A DNA stretch of 64,000 bases, taken from contig CADCCQ010000016.1 in NCBI GenBank assembly GCA_902799955.1, positions 1-64,000 on the forward strand, given 5' to 3'. The position numbers and the translations under genes were made by a program. Positions within the stretch are counted from its first letter, which is position 1. Each line of letters opens with the position of its first letter. This stretch comes from an uncultured bacterium (GTDB taxonomy: Bacteria > Verrucomicrobiota > Kiritimatiellia > RFP12 > UBA1067). The notes under the pieces were generated by a model. That model saw nothing but the letters and a program-made list of their open reading frames with translations. It ran no database searches and had not been told where the DNA came from. Positions 42,001 to 50,100 of the stretch are shown here, piece after piece.

Positions 42001-44453
42001 CCCCTCCTTGGCGAGCCCGGCGTGGAGCGGAGGACGCTTGTCGCCTTGCAGCTGCGGCCACTCACCTCTTCGGTCGCGCGGCGGACGCTGCTGCCCGGCT
42101 GCACCACGAGGTCGCCTTCGGGGAACGTCAGCAACATCGCAAACCGCGAGTCGCCGCTGTCCGGAACGTCATGGAGACCTGCCTTCTCAGACTCCGCCGT
42201 CGCCTCCACGGCGCATACGACGATGTTGTCCAGCACAAGCCCCTTGGCGGCCACCTGCGCCCCCGTTCCAGAGGCCTGGGCCCCGAGCCTGTTGCCCGTC
42301 ATGTAGCCGGAGAGGTCAAGGCCGGGGACGTTTGCCCCCCCGTCTGCGACGCCGTCCACGAAGAGGCATGCGCCGGAACCGTTGAGGGAGAACGAAACCT
42401 TGTGCCAGCCGGACGTCGCCGACATCCACGAACTAGAGGCAATCGCCCCGCGTTCCCCGCATGTCACGGTCGCGGTATAACGGACATTGCCTTCGACGTT
42501 GCGCTGTGCGGATATGACGAGGTTCGTGGAGTCGCCGCCCAGAGACAGGATGCACCGTTCGCTGTCGCCGGAGGCCTCCATCTCCCCCGCATCAGCCCAG
42601 AAGGACACGTAAGCCGCGCCGGCGTTGAAGCACATCGCGTCAGGAAGCTCCACAGACGAGTCCGTCGAGTCGAAGAAGAGCGCCCTGCCGTCCTCGTACA
42701 CGCTCTCGCCCGCGCCGCCCTTCTGCGACGCGATCACGATCTGCGGAACCTGGTCAGGCTCGGGATAGACGATGCTGTAGCGCTGCACAAGGCAGGGGAT
42801 CGCGATCTTCTCGGGCATTCCGTCGGCGTAGCTGCTCGCGGTCGCAAACCAGTGCACCTCGATCGGCTTGCCGTCCTTCGACGTATTGACGGCGTAGATG
42901 ACGGACGGGTACGCATTGCTCGTCGTCGCCCAGTCGTAGTACAGATCGGGGTTGTAGTGCGAGCCAGACTCCGCTAGGTTGATCTTGCCGGGGATTGACG
43001 TGTCAATCACCGGATTGTAGCCGGGCGCGGTCCCCGAGACGCTGCCGCCGCGCGGGACGAGCTCGTTGCCCACATGCCATTCTGCGGCCTCGAGGGTGAA
43101 GAAGTCGGTGTTGGTACGCGCGACCGTGCGTATGGGCAAGAACCACACGTTGTCCGTCGTGGCGAGCTTGAGGCAGGAGTAGCCGACCTGCGTCGGGGAC
43201 GTGAGGATATCCGCAGTCGCGGTGAACACGTTGTCCTGCGGTGCGCGGGCGTGTCCGTTCGGCGTCTGGTACTTGTTGAGAGTCGGGGTGTAGACGTCGG
43301 GGATCTTCACCGAGTCGCCTGCGACGAGGACGGGCATCGCGTTCGTATTCCACGTGCAGGCGTACTGGCAGCGCTCGAACGGCCAGCTCACGCCGTAGGC
43401 GTCCTCCTCCATCCAGTAGACGTCGATGCGCCACGGCGCGTCGGCGGTCTCGCGCAGCGGGAAGATGCAGTTGTTCTTCGGGCTGTACGAATAGAGGCCC
43501 TTGTGCTGGTAGTAGTAGGGGCCGAACTCGTCCTCCTGAGTCGTCGCGGTCGACGTCGCCGTTATCGGCGACGGCCAAAGCCCCTTCGTGGAGTAGCCCG
43601 TCCCGTGCGGGGTTATCTCCTCACCGATGTAGCCCTTCATCTCGATTACGTCAGGCTCGCCGACCTCGACGACCTGGATGTGCTTCATCGTGTTGAACGA
43701 GCCCGAGTCGTAGTAAGCGAGGATGAACTGCCCGCTGACGCGGCCGTACGCGGAGAGCGTGTTCGCCGACGGGTCGAGGTACACGCCCTTGACCACGACG
43801 TTCGACTCGACCACGGAATAGCCGCCGGTGTCCTTTATCCTCTCGCCGCGCTGGACCTTTATCAGCTCGTCGGGTCCGAAGAGCTTCACGAACTTCCCGG
43901 AGAGGTCGATCGTAGGAGCGTTCCAGGGCGGCTCGGTCCAGAACATCTTCAGCGGCCTGCCGCTCGTCGCGCCGGACGCGATGTAGGTGCGGTCCGTCGC
44001 CGTGCCGTCGAGGCCGATCCACCTGAAGACGAGGCTTCCGCCGGACTGGACGTACACGCGCTTGCCGACGTTGTCGAAGATGAACTTGGCCTGCTCTGTC
44101 TCGTCTGAGAGATAGTGCGCGTACGTCGCGTCCCAGTCGACGTCCGCAGGCGGCACGATGACGTCGCCGAGCCAGACGCTTGGCTTGATGCGCTCAACGC
44201 CGAAGCCCGCCTCGCTGGACGCGAGGGTGTACTTGTCGAGGCCGGGCGTCTCGGCCAGGGACACACCGCCCCCGCCAAACGAGGCCGAGACGGAAGCTAC
44301 ACAGTTGCTGGCAAGCCACGCGTTCTGCGACGCGTCCGCCGTGTCTCGGATCACCGGCGCGCCGGGGATCGCGAGCGTGTAGGACGGCGGGGTCTCCGCC
44401 CTCGCCGCCCCGGCGGCAGCCGCCGCCGCAATCAGGATTAACGTCCGCTTCAT
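36093..44453 (-). CDS. giant secreted LamG-like protein, 2786 aa (cluster gene C)
   Basis: An exported giant with the signal peptide MKRTLILIAAAAAAGAARA. LamG/concanavalin-like regions lie at about residues 595-755 (AAYVSFWADAGEM; GWHKVSFSLNGSGACLFVDG) and 1695-1910 (GPWTFECTVNSAP; AIFAVSFDGNEYSLRIVDEN; VTELRFWDG). Helical segments are at about 1480-1640 and from 1990 on. A Gly-rich hydrophobic stretch at about 2270-2290 (FTVGLASGFTPGLALYAAAG) is followed by a long charged helical region. The C-terminus (LTRYSQAFDLAQKYVYMAAQ; ISDIELGLKTYAT) recalls the TcA shaft and TcB-binding region of Tc toxins, a tentative likeness only. No Shine-Dalgarno is seen; the ATG abuts TAGTNNN heptads. Confidence 0.7.
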   Translation of the reverse strand: MKRTLILIAAAAAAGAARAETPPSYTLAIPGAPVIRDTADASQNAWLASNCVASVSASFGGGGVSLAETPGLDKYTLASSEAGFGVERIKPSVWLGDVIVPPADVDWDATYAHYLSDETEQAKFIFDNVGKRVYVQSGGSLVFRWIGLDGTATDRTYIASGATSGRPLKMFWTEPPWNAPTIDLSGKFVKLFGPDELIKVQRGERIKDTGGYSVVESNVVVKGVYLDPSANTLSAYGRVSGQFILAYYDSGSFNTMKHIQVVEVGEPDVIEMKGYIGEEITPHGTGYSTKGLWPSPITATSTATTQEDEFGPYYYQHKGLYSYSPKNNCIFPLRETADAPWRIDVYWMEEDAYGVSWPFERCQYACTWNTNAMPVLVAGDSVKIPDVYTPTLNKYQTPNGHARAPQDNVFTATADILTSPTQVGYSCLKLATTDNVWFLPIRTVARTNTDFFTLEAAEWHVGNELVPRGGSVSGTAPGYNPVIDTSIPGKINLAESGSHYNPDLYYDWATTSNAYPSVIYAVNTSKDGKPIEVHWFATASSYADGMPEKIAIPCLVQRYSIVYPEPDQVPQIVIASQKGGAGESVYEDGRALFFDSTDSSVELPDAMCFNAGAAYVSFWADAGEMEASGDSERCILSLGGDSTNLVISAQRNVEGNVRYTATVTCGERGAIASSSWMSATSGWHKVSFSLNGSGACLFVDGVADGGANVPGLDLSGYMTGNRLGAQASGTGAQVAAKGLVLDNIVVCAVEATAESEKAGLHDVPDSGDSRFAMLLTFPEGDLVVQPGSSVRRATEEVSGRSCKATSVLRSTPGSPRRGNGVFLADARPVVYRQPDASKPGYNPNEEHAFVGSGSGGYFAWALRCDLNTAATSEPGVLVQYVANGRPAMKYFSVLLTNEMYSVLADTMTAGTTLPGPHPLDTFDNPWLPETYWDNVGTVSPAFPDRKNQVWARCAGTIPIHMYYPNQDGFDFVDGAVHKIGEPVAWLSNYNNGKPLEWTWTVEWPKNVETMKIGETLTVAANGLPEVWAAKSMAVVYPDDNAKTALLWDPTVVRKTGLSDFATPAALLKNFGFDPADGNVTLRGGKYTFKDLPPSIGGRFYVNSALAVEECVCLVGEHVVNAGGSILYPNVLNQGEVDAIKALVSNGNAKKADWDRLINTLPRVPVVPSVLGAAGNGKASVDYKPKDHYALTAMGATNYVTVIENDSTNVAMRVESGDPISMHVFRVVDDYYAGRVVTREDPLNLLSQQLTILYTESFAGKADDYEFEWKKAVPNENGSMSSDYENVYKDVFDSDNWGGLTRFTIGGQGDTLANLVNTYYVMRYRAKPGTPARAVMGDRWSGWCGPALAEGWIQRCVNNVTPFTQRMQDLYSNPAETAITMIRQAGAPWAGDVALSQDNLANVGLIQLYQTLLNKAESMSLTLGLNDTDANKQLLLAAERLADLYVLLGNEAYADALDPTVGFGSGYGASAITPDIDYGYASTGLFCFDNQVQSLLDEELALLRGRTGVNNPSVTTAPFYNRLVWNFTRGITAGEVAYANNYSISSDDVDSTIDADDAALQYPQGHGDAWGHYLSAMSVWYRLLRNPYFSWSTSQMQMNVADSVVDVDYFDEERFAETAGKLAKTANEIMDRTARKSWRDSGGVKGAGYLDEDGERNFGYGEWATRGAIGGVMNWMVANSLLPNAESAGEQHFPALGDGSYMWVSNAPIIAADGPWTFECTVNSAPTAGNVVAFIGAETYDLNWEPEESDSWVESSGLIEVKRNGDGSVTASSHVLDWYLESYETNVVVELKNLETDEVTNTVNSTGIRYRLNESRRDVAEGTIEDVPTNAIFAVSFDGNEYSLRIVDENGAEIGNVALGSLPMDEPYVMVGGVGFRGLVTELRFWDGYRSTSKLHAERAFVNPREESLIAYTRGFSDTTAVDDLPDDTPGGDVEWQLHNPRWMTVKESGLNVAFDDEGLLRINRSTAQDLVTIPNEVEAIQRKLDRLDSGMNPLGLSDAAVPFDITPEGVAEGSSTHFEQIAERAETALGNAAKMMDRAQEAAKTLRQVQDGELIEDDFAQESETDYKAQLIAIYGTPYEDDIGPTGTYPQGYDGPDIYHYMYMDLSLFGITGADNIKPVSVVTYDSAAGGWKYESMKDFMSDGKTYSTSKTMSYQLSANGLVVKPDSIKGARRACGKIQDDYTAYILAYIDWQNACSAYNGKYNTLSVKIDNINAVYAAQKDAWTAEQQRFGFGVANCVLKMIAQNASATFKMSGEFLEDGDKYLQGVSKMSAFTVGLASGFTPGLALYAAAGGTTVGMKAGFKGLAEMMDGIAADIDSAQDQFDSRASLEAGRASWNEAKKAAFDEAKDAIDELKEAAVDVQTTWAAMVAAAENFDTTVAEGDRIQTEREKARARRVNRFIRLRYQDMFFRQMRNEALTRYSQAFDLAQKYVYMAAQVYDYETTLLSADRASGDTFRSEIIGARALGVFDDDGKPVMNAGYGDAGLADILARMQANYLVLKPRLGINNPDRNATWFSLRSELFRIEDGAEGDADWRLALSKCVVDDIRTVPEYRRYCQSVASSSSLQAKEPAIVIRFSSTIDFAKNFFGKDLEAGDHALDSSYYATKIAGAGVKFDNYPSNSLAATPVVYLIPAGADRMRIPGGGENGTVLDWNVADQVIPVPYSIGSTELDDADWLPLYTGYSAGAEALAKIRRMPSFRALIADEDDDDKALASTRLIGRSAWNTKWVMIIPAGQLLGGSAEDRARALSVFINGEDTNRDGLVDVPGISDIELGLKTYATSGN

Positions 44454-44480
44454 AGTCTGTAGTGACCAGTGGATAGCTTT
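44453..44480. repeat. TAGTNNN heptads abutting the giant gene start
   Basis: TAGT at 44453 and 44460, CAGT at 44467 and TAGC at 44474 have a 7-base period. The first unit is joined to the start codon (CAT on the plus strand), as at 11554. Confidence 0.7.
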
Positions 44481-44492
44481 CCGCAGTACCGA

Positions 44493-45491
44493 CTACTTCA
44501 CGCGCATGATGAACGCGAGCTTGTAGTACGGCGGCATGATGGAGAATGACTGTCCGCTGCCGGTGTCCGATGTCCTGTAGACCGCGCCGCTGCCGCTGGC
44601 GCTGCTCGTCGCGTCATAGTTACCCGGATACCCCACGACGCGCGTGGTATAGCCGTTACCGTTGATGCGGTCCAGCATGTCGTCGCCGGCGTACAGGTGG
44701 TTGTGCGACGGAAGGTTGTTGACGGAGAGCGTGACCTTGTCGCTGCCGCCGGTTCCACGGACATTGACCAGGTTCGAGCCGTAGATGAAACGGTCCACGA
44801 GATTCGGAGTCTGGACGCCATTCACAGTCTGCCCGTTGCAGAGCGCCCAGCCGTCGGGGACGCTCGATCCGCTCCACATGATGATGCCTCCGACGGGAAT
44901 CGTCCCGTACCCGGAAAGCGCGCCCGTGTTCTTCACAGAGAGGTTGCCGGATATCGTCGCCCCCTGCGAGAAATCCACCGTCCCTGCAAGGGTCGTCTTG
45001 CCGTTCACGACGAGACCGCCCGTCACTTCGGCGTTCTTGATCGTCGCCTTGCCGGCGACGTTGAAGTCGCCGGAGGCGTTCGTGACGTCTGCGGCCCAAG
45101 AGGAGTACGGCGTCATCAGGATCTTCTGGCGGGGCTGTATCTCGCCGGAGGAGTCGGCGACGGTGAGCCCGACGTAGAGCGTTCCGCCGCGCGCTGCCTT
45201 GAGCGCGTCGACGAGGCTTTCGTGTGTCGCGCCCGAGAGGACCGAGCCGTTGCCGTCGGCCAGCTCGACGTTGAAGAGGCCCGACGAGTCAAGCTGCGCG
45301 TTCACCGTGCGCCCCCAGACCGGCGTCCCGCCGGTCGCCTGGGTGTAGAGCGCAAACGTGATGTTCTTCGAGCCCGTTATCGCCTCCGTGCCCTGCGCGT
45401 TCCTGAGGACGCCCTGGTAGGCTATCGAGGTCTCAACTGCGAACGCGGAAAGCGATGCCGCCACCGCGATGATTGCCATTAGTTTCTTCAT
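44493..45491 (-). CDS. exported phage-tail-collar domain protein (cluster gene B)
   Basis: A 332-residue protein with the signal peptide MKKLMAIIAVAASLSAFA. The N-terminal domain (TSIAYQGVLRNAQGTEAITG) is followed by a Ser/Gly-rich repeat-like stalk (GKATIKNAEVTGGLVVNG). The C-terminus is a tail-collar domain (IPVGGIIMWSGSSVPDGWAL, NLVDRFIYGSN, LSVNNLPSHNH, IMPPYYKLAFIMRV). In phage these trimerise at fibre tips. Here a signal peptide and no phage genes point to a cell-surface or secreted fibre. AAAAGGAG precedes the ATG. It lies between gene A and the giant gene. Confidence 0.88.
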   Translation of the reverse strand: MKKLMAIIAVAASLSAFAVETSIAYQGVLRNAQGTEAITGSKNITFALYTQATGGTPVWGRTVNAQLDSSGLFNVELADGNGSVLSGATHESLVDALKAARGGTLYVGLTVADSSGEIQPRQKILMTPYSSWAADVTNASGDFNVAGKATIKNAEVTGGLVVNGKTTLAGTVDFSQGATISGNLSVKNTGALSGYGTIPVGGIIMWSGSSVPDGWALCNGQTVNGVQTPNLVDRFIYGSNLVNVRGTGGSDKVTLSVNNLPSHNHLYAGDDMLDRINGNGYTTRVVGYPGNYDATSSASGSGAVYRTSDTGSGQSFSIMPPYYKLAFIMRVK

Positions 45492-45534
45492 TTTGTTTCT
45501 CCTTTTGGTTGGTAGATTGTTTATCGTTGGCTGT

Positions 45535-45555
45535 TAGTCGCCAGTGGTTGACTGC
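45535..45555. repeat. short TAGT/CAGT heptad block between genes A and B
   Basis: TAGT at 45535, CAGT at 45542 and TGAC at 45549 share a 7-base period and the same family as the arrays at 11556 and 44453. The block is only three units long. Confidence 0.5.
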
Positions 45556-45571
45556 GCAGACGTCTCGCGCC

Positions 45572-47054
45572 TCATTCCGTCTTGGCCTCCTTCGCGACGC
45601 GCTTCATCGTGAAACGGCCCTGCGCAACGACGGGGCCGTCGCGCCTCACCCCGGTGTAGATCCACTTGGCCTCGCCAGAAAGAGTCTCGACGGGCGTCCA
45701 AGCCGTCGCGGCGTTCTCGTCGAACTCGAACTCCACAGCCCCGCCGATTGAAAACCACTCGGGCTTGACGCTGCCGACGTAGTTCGTGATGTTGTCGCCG
45801 TCCGGCGCCGGCGTCTTGAAGTCCATCTGCTTCCCGTCGAAGAGCGGATGCAGCGCGTGCCTGAACGGATTCGACGGAGACCTCGCGCCGATCGTGTACG
45901 AGAACCTGAGCGGCTGGCCGGGCTTGCCGAACTCGCCCGACTCCGGGCCGACCGCGCCGAGGTCCACCGGCAGGTAAGCCGACGACAGGCGCGTCCCGTT
46001 CACGACCGCCCTCTGCACGAGCCTAGGCGAGCCGGCGGCGTCGACCACAAGCAGCACCTTGACCGGCATCGCGCCGCCCGCGGGCACCTCGTCGACCTTG
46101 TCGCCGTCCTTCCTGTAGTAGGAGACCTTCGTGAGCGTCATCGTCGCGGCCCACAGCCCCTGCGGCCACGGCGCGATGCTCTTCGCGTCGACGGCGGAGA
46201 CCGGCAGCCACGCCATCGTCTTCGTCCCGCCCTCCTCGGCGACCTTCAATATGCCGCCGACCTTCGCGCCCGTGCCCTCGAACTGCGAGCGGTCAAGGGC
46301 CAGCGCGACGCGCCACGTCTCGCCGGTCGCGATCGTGCGCGAGATCTCGCCCGGGAGCGGCGTCCAGTCGGCCGTCGCGTCCTCCCCGTACGACTCGCGG
46401 TAGAGGAGCGACGGACGCGCGATTCCGTCGGCGGAGTCAATGTATGCGACTTTCACCGTCTTCTCCGCCGCGCCGTCGTTGCGGATCGACAGTTCGTCGA
46501 TCATTCCCTCCTCGTCGAAGTCAATCCCGACGCGCGGCATGATGTAGAGCGGCCCAGACCAGTCGCTTACGCGCGTACCTGTCGAGAACACAACCGACCC
46601 GTCGTTCAGATACGCCGGCTTCGTGCCCTTCGCGAGCGGGCGTAGGCGCGGGGACGATTCGTCGGGCCCGCTGATGTAGTAGAGCGACGCGCCCACCGCC
46701 GCGGGGCAGCCCGCGAGCCACTCGCTCTGTGTCCGCCTGGAGCGTCTTCAGCGTGCTGCCCGCGGACGACTCTCGCGACCATATCCAGAACGGCGCGCGC
46801 ACTACGCCCTCGCCTGTGCGCCCGCCCTCGGTCGACGATGTGTGAAGAAACGCGTCGGCATTGTAGGCCGAGACCGACCATGTCGGCCAGTCGGCGAACA
46901 CCTCGTCCGCCGAAGCCGATGGCGCGACGCTCACGTACACGGCGTTCCAGCCGTTCGTTAGTGTAATCGACTGCTCAATCTGCGCCGCCACGGCACTTGT
47001 CGAAGCAAGCGCGGCCATTATTGCGGCAGCCGGTATGGGAGACATGCATTTCAT
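45572..47054 (-). pseudogene. secreted beta-rich protein with one frameshift (cluster gene A)
   Basis: The 5' part starts at 47054 with the signal peptide MKCMSPIPAAAIMAALASTSAVA and reads IEQSITLTNGWNAVYVSVAP, ending in frame at LKTLQADTE. After about 46730 the homologous reading continues in another frame as SEWLAGCPAAVGASLYYISG, running to 45572. Loss of two bases in an AGAGAG-type run explains the shift. The rest is beta-rich (GPLYIMPRVGIDFDEEGMID; TWRVALALDRSQFEGTG). It could be a phase-variable gene, an early pseudogene or a sequencing error. It leads the collar/LamG cluster and diverges from hrpA. Confidence 0.75.
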
Positions 47055-47118
47055 CCTGTTATCCTCTATGCTATTTGGTATATTATATCATATTTTCACG
47101 ACGAATGGCGGAAACGGA

Positions 47119-47147
47119 TTGCAATCCGTCTGAGATTGGTGTATACT
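47119..47147 (+). promoter_or_regulatory. hrpA promoter
   Basis: TTGCAA (47119-47124) and TATACT (47142-47147) are separated by exactly 17 bp, and the ATG at 47165 follows after 17 nt without a Shine-Dalgarno. Confidence 0.6.
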
Positions 47148-47164
47148 CTCAACTACAAGCAGAC

Positions 47165-50100
47165 ATGTACACAGCCGACTTCAAAATTGAATATCCCGCA
47201 GGACTGCCCGTCTCGGAGCGACGCGGAGAGATAATGGAGCTGATCCGCCGCAACGATGTCATAATCGTATGCGGCGAAACCGGCTCCGGCAAGACGACGC
47301 AGCTCCCCAAGATGGCGCTGGAGCTGGGGCGCGGGGCGCACGGTCGCCTCATCGCCTGCACGCAGCCAAGGCGAATCGCGGCTGTCTCCGTCGCCGAGCG
47401 CGTCGCCGCAGAGACAGGCACTGCGCCCGGTCAGCTCGTCGGATACCAGCACCGCTTCGCGAAGTGCGCAGGCGACAAGACCCGCATCAAGTTCATGACG
47501 GACGGCGTCCTACTCGCCGAGACGCGCCATGACAGACTGCTCAACGCCTACGACACGATAATCGTTGACGAGGCGCACGAGCGCAACCTGAACGTCGACT
47601 TTCTCCTTGGCATCCTGAGGCACGCGCTCGAGAGGCGGCGCGACCTGAAGGTGATCGTCTCGTCGGCCACACTCGACGCGGAGCGCTTCTCCAAGTTCTT
47701 CTGGAACGCCCCCGTCGTCACAGTCGAGGGCAGGCTCTTCCCAGTCACCGTCGAATACGCCCCGCCGCCCGACGGCGAATCCTCCGACCTCCCGCGCGAA
47801 ACGCTCGCCGCCCTTCGGCGCATCCCAATCGACGCGGACACCCTCGTGTTCCTCCCCGGGGAACGCGACATCCGCGAGACCGCCGACGCGCTCGCGCGCT
47901 CGCCCGACCACAGTGGCGACGAAATCATCCCCCTCATGGCCTCACTGCCGCAGAAGGAACTGTCCCGCGCGTTCAGGACGTCACCGCGACGGAGGATAAT
48001 CCTCTCTACGAACGTCGCCGAGACTTCGCTGACGATACCTGGGATACGCGCCGTGGTCGACTCAGGCCTCGCGCGTATCCCGCGGTACGTCCACCGCACC
48101 CAGGTGCAGCGTCTCCAGATAGAGCGCATATCCCGCGCATCCGCGCGGCAGCGCGCGGGGCGCTGCGGACGCATCGGTCCCGGACTCTGCGTCAGGCTCT
48201 ACTCCGAGGAGGACTTCGAGAGCCGCGAGGAGTACACGCCGCCGGAAATACTGCGCTCCTCGCTCGCGGGCGTGATCCTCACGATGCTCGACCTCGGGCT
48301 TGGCTCGATGGACGACTTCCCCTTCATCGACCCGCCGAAGCCTGCCATGGTCGCGCAGGGCTACAGGGAGCTCCTGGAGCTGGGGGCGATCCGCCGCGAA
48401 GAGCGCCATACGCCGCCGGCGATGACGAAGCTGGGGCGCCAGCTATGCAGGTTCCCGGTGGAACCGCGCCTGGCGAGGATGCTCATCGAGGCGTCTCGCC
48501 TCGCCGCCCTTCCGTCCACCCTACCAATAGTCGCCGCGATGGGATGCGACGACCCCATGAGGCGCCCGGTGGACGAACGCGAGAAGGCCGACGCCGCGCA
48601 CGCGCAGTTCCGCGAACCGACCTCCGACTTCCTCGGGACCCTCAAGCTCTGGAAATGGTGGGACGCGCAGTCCGCCGAGCTTTCGCAGTCGAAGCTCAGG
48701 AGACTTGCGGAGAAGACGTACCTTTCGTTCATGAAGATGCGCGAATGGCGCGACATCAAGCGGCAGCTGGAATCCCTCGCCGGACGCCTCGGCCTGGACT
48801 GTGAAAACGACAACGGCGGCCCCGACGCGATCCACAGGGCGCTGATGACGGGCCTTCTCACCAGGATCGGGCACCTCGACCCCGAAGAGCCCGTCTACAG
48901 AGGCGCGCACGGCGTACGCTTTGCGATCCACCCCGCCTCCGCGCTGGCCAAGAAACGCAGGGAGCCGCGTGACGAAAGACACGGCAGGTCCAACGCCGCC
49001 AAGACTCGGAGCCGGCAGCCCGCCGTCCCGGAGTGGATCATGGCGGGCGAGCTCGTCGACACCTCGCGCCTCTTCGCGAGGTCAGCCGCGATAATCGACC
49101 CGGTATGGATAGAGTCCGCCGCGTCGCTCGTCTGCAAGCGAAGCTACCATTCCCCGGAGTGGGACGCGGAGAGCGGGTTCGTGCGGGCGATCGAGAGGGT
49201 CACCCTCTACGGACTTGTAATCGTCGAGGGACGCAGGCGCGACTACACGAACATCGACCCCGTCGAGGCCCGGCGGCTTTTCATAGTCCACGCGCTTGTC
49301 CTCGGCGACTTCCATCATCCGCCGCGAGACGTCGCCGAGAACCTAGCCGTCGTCGAGGAAATGCGCTCGCGCGCCGAAAGGCTCCGCCGCCCGGAGATGT
49401 TCGACCAGGAGAGGCTCTTCGCGCATTTCGACAAGGCACTCCCCGCCGACGTCGCGAACGTCCCCGCGCTTCGCAGATGGCTCCACTCCGCCTCGCGCCA
49501 GGAGAGGGCCGCATTCCGCCTGAACCGCGACGAATGGCTCTCCTCCGCAGGGAATGCCCTTGCCGGGTTCCCGGACTCGATAAAGATCGGCGGCGCGGTC
49601 CTGTCGCTCTCCTACAGGCACGCCCCCGACGACACGGAGGTGGACGGCATAACATGCACCGCGAGGAAAAGCGACGCCGCGATCCTCAGGCTCTGGCGTT
49701 CCGACTGGCTCGTCCCGGGGGCGCTTCCCGAGAAGGTGTCGTTCCTCCTGAACGCCCTCCAGAACTCGACACGCCGCCTCGTGGCGCCGATCGCGGACAC
49801 CGTCGCCATCATCATGCCCCTTCTCACGCCGCGCGACGAAAGCCTCCGCGACGCCATCCGCCGCGTAGTGCAGGAACGCTGCGGCATACGCATTCCGCCG
49901 GACGCCTTCGACGCGGTGAAGGTTCCGCCGCACCTCCAGGTGATGTTCAGGATCACGTCCGACGACGGAAAGCAGACGCTCGCCGCGTCGCGCAGCCTCG
50001 AGGATGCGCTCTCCGCCGCAGGCGTCGGGAGCTCCGGCGGCGCGGCGGCAGGCGCATCCGCCGCAAAGCACGTCAAGTGGGACTTCGGCCGCGTTGACCC

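Noticed and set aside
44493..45491. prophage, based on the tail-collar domain
   Set aside because: No capsid, terminase, integrase or other tail genes are present, and the protein has a signal peptide.
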